5,838 nucleotides of DNA from JANWXR01 sp033577755 (GTDB taxonomy: Bacteria > Chloroflexota > Anaerolineae > Anaerolineales > UBA6663): the NCBI GenBank assembly GCA_033577755.1, contig JAVQXV010000193.1:1-5838 (forward strand), given 5' to 3'. The notes beneath the pieces were generated by a model. It ran no database searches. It was not told the origin of the DNA and saw only the letters and a program-made list of their open reading frames with translations. The stretch's first letter is position 1. Each line of letters starts with the position of its first letter. Below, in pieces: positions 5,161 to 5,838 of the stretch. The translations under genes and the position numbers were made by a program.

Positions 5161-5204
5161 CACGTCACCCCTCCGGCGCAGCCCGAAGTGAGCGCACAGA
5201 CTAT

Positions 5205-5708
5205 TCACAGCGCAGTCGCAACGGCGGTGCACAACAGCACCAGCGCCGCGCAGATCAGGTTGGCGCGCATCAGGAACGTCTCGCGCTTGCGCATCGCGGC
5301 GATGTGCGGCGCGGGTTTGCCGCGTTCCTGGAGCAGGGTCAACCGTGCCAGCTCCGGCTGGACGATCCATTGCAGCGCCGCGCCGATGCCCATCATGCCC
5401 AGCACGGCCAGATGCTTGAGCAGGATGGCGACCGTCCAGGCGTTGTCTATGGCCAGAAAGCCGTGATAGTTGGGGTCTGCCGCCATCTGGAACAGGCCGG
5501 TCAACGTGAGCACAGCCAGGCTAAGCCAAGCCCAGGGGTTGAAGCGCCGGTTCAGTTCGCGCAGGAAGCGGCCGGCTTCCGGGCTGCGGCCCCCGCGTGC
5601 CTCTGCTCCCGGCCAGACGAGCAGCGCCTGCAACGTCAGCCCGCCTACCCAAACTACGGTAGCAAGCAAGTGAAGCCAGTAAGACAGCGCCAAAGCCCAG
5701 GTCGGCAT
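5205..5708 (-). CDS. CopD-like four-helix integral membrane protein
   Basis: The 167-residue product has four predicted membrane helices at about 5-32, 58-76, 92-117 and 147-167. The first contains YWLHLLATVVWVGGL, the hallmark of the CopD / copper-resistance-D-like membrane domain. His13 and His99 lie in helices and could bind haem or copper, as proposed for relatives. The function is not established by sequence; DUF2269-like proteins are a near alternative. The frame is open to an ATG at 5771, but the extra 21 residues are polar and overlap the predicted promoter, so the ATG at 5706-5708 is preferred. It lies only eight bases after a good -10 hexamer and lacks a Shine-Dalgarno sequence, which suggests a leaderless mRNA. 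The methyltransferase gene follows 98 bp downstream on the same strand. Confidence 0.8.
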   Translation of the reverse strand: MPTWALALSYWLHLLATVVWVGGLTLQALLVWPGAEARGGRSPEAGRFLRELNRRFNPWAWLSLAVLTLTGLFQMAADPNYHGFLAIDNAWTVAILLKHLAVLGMMGIGAALQWIVQPELARLTLLQERGKPAPHIAAMRKRETFLMRANLICAALVLLCTAVATAL

Positions 5709-5716
5709 CACCGCGG

Positions 5717-5745
5717 ATTGTAGAGTCTTCGACTCGAAATGGCAA
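5717..5745 (-). promoter_or_regulatory. Sigma70-type promoter of the copD-like gene with paired GANTC sites
   Basis: On the minus strand TTGCCA (5740-5745) and TACAAT (5717-5722) are separated by exactly 17 bp. The spacer contains two GANTC sites, GAGTC (minus-strand reading of 5731-5735) and GACTC (5723-5727), three bases apart. Transcription should begin at or next to the ATG at 5708. This promoter may also supply the downstream methyltransferase gene. Confidence 0.75.
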
Positions 5746-5785
5746 TATAGTGTGGCGTCGTGTGCACGCAAAACACGTCAGCCGC

Positions 5786-5830
5786 ACCCTGAGCGGACGC
5801 TGAGCGAAGCGAAGCGGCAGTCGAAGGGGC
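5786..5830. repeat. Dispersed CTGAGCG...GTCGAAGGG-type repeat
   Basis: The plus strand contains CCCTGAGCG, then CGCTGAGCGAAGCGAAGCGG, then CAGTCGAAGGGGC. From memory, this pattern of CTGAGCG and TCGAAGGG ends matches a palindromic intergenic repeat found in many copies in Chloroflexota and other environmental genomes. It lies upstream of the copD-like promoter. No gene is supported between 5746 and the window end. Confidence 0.55.
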
Positions 5831-5838
5831 GGCATGTT

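Overview
This window looks like chromosomal DNA from a GC-rich, free-living bacterium. My best guess is a member of the Chloroflexota (Anaerolineae-like). The main reason is the many degenerate short-period repeats between and inside genes, and the protein sequences fit. No rRNA or other taxonomic marker is present, so this is an inference.

All five complete genes and one partial gene lie on the minus strand, so transcription runs from high to low coordinates. At the right edge is a dispersed repeat (5786-5830). It is followed by a sigma70-type promoter (5717-5745) and a small CopD-like membrane protein gene (5205-5708) whose mRNA is probably leaderless. Next comes an orphan CcrM/HinfI-type adenine methyltransferase (3985-5106), probably co-transcribed with the membrane protein.

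A second promoter (3972-4001) lies over the 3' end of the methyltransferase gene and starts a roughly 400-nt leader. That leader is a tRNA-Trp T-box riboswitch (about 3573-3938). Its specifier codon is TGG. Its tRNA-end-binding bulge is TGGC, which suits a tRNA ending in GCCA. It ends in a classical terminator just before trpE. The controlled operon is trpE (2089-3558), a GxxExxY nuclease-fold gene (1677-2051), trpS (580-1629) and trpG (1-472, cut off by the window edge). One uncharged-tRNA sensor would therefore govern both the first step of tryptophan synthesis and the enzyme that charges tRNA-Trp.

Three layers go beyond a standard annotation. First, both predicted promoters carry a close pair of GANTC sites (GAGTC-N2-GACTC and GAGTC-N3-GACTC), and the gene between them encodes a GANTC-type methyltransferase. 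This suggests methylation-sensitive control, possibly including autoregulation. Second, the GxxExxY gene sits in a 440-bp unit bounded by imperfect inverted repeats. Its removal would leave trpE and trpS almost touching, so it looks like an inserted cassette. Third, several repeat families have invaded working sequence: the loop of T-box stem III, two places in the trpE reading frame, one place in trpG, and the sequences directly before the trpG and methyltransferase start codons.
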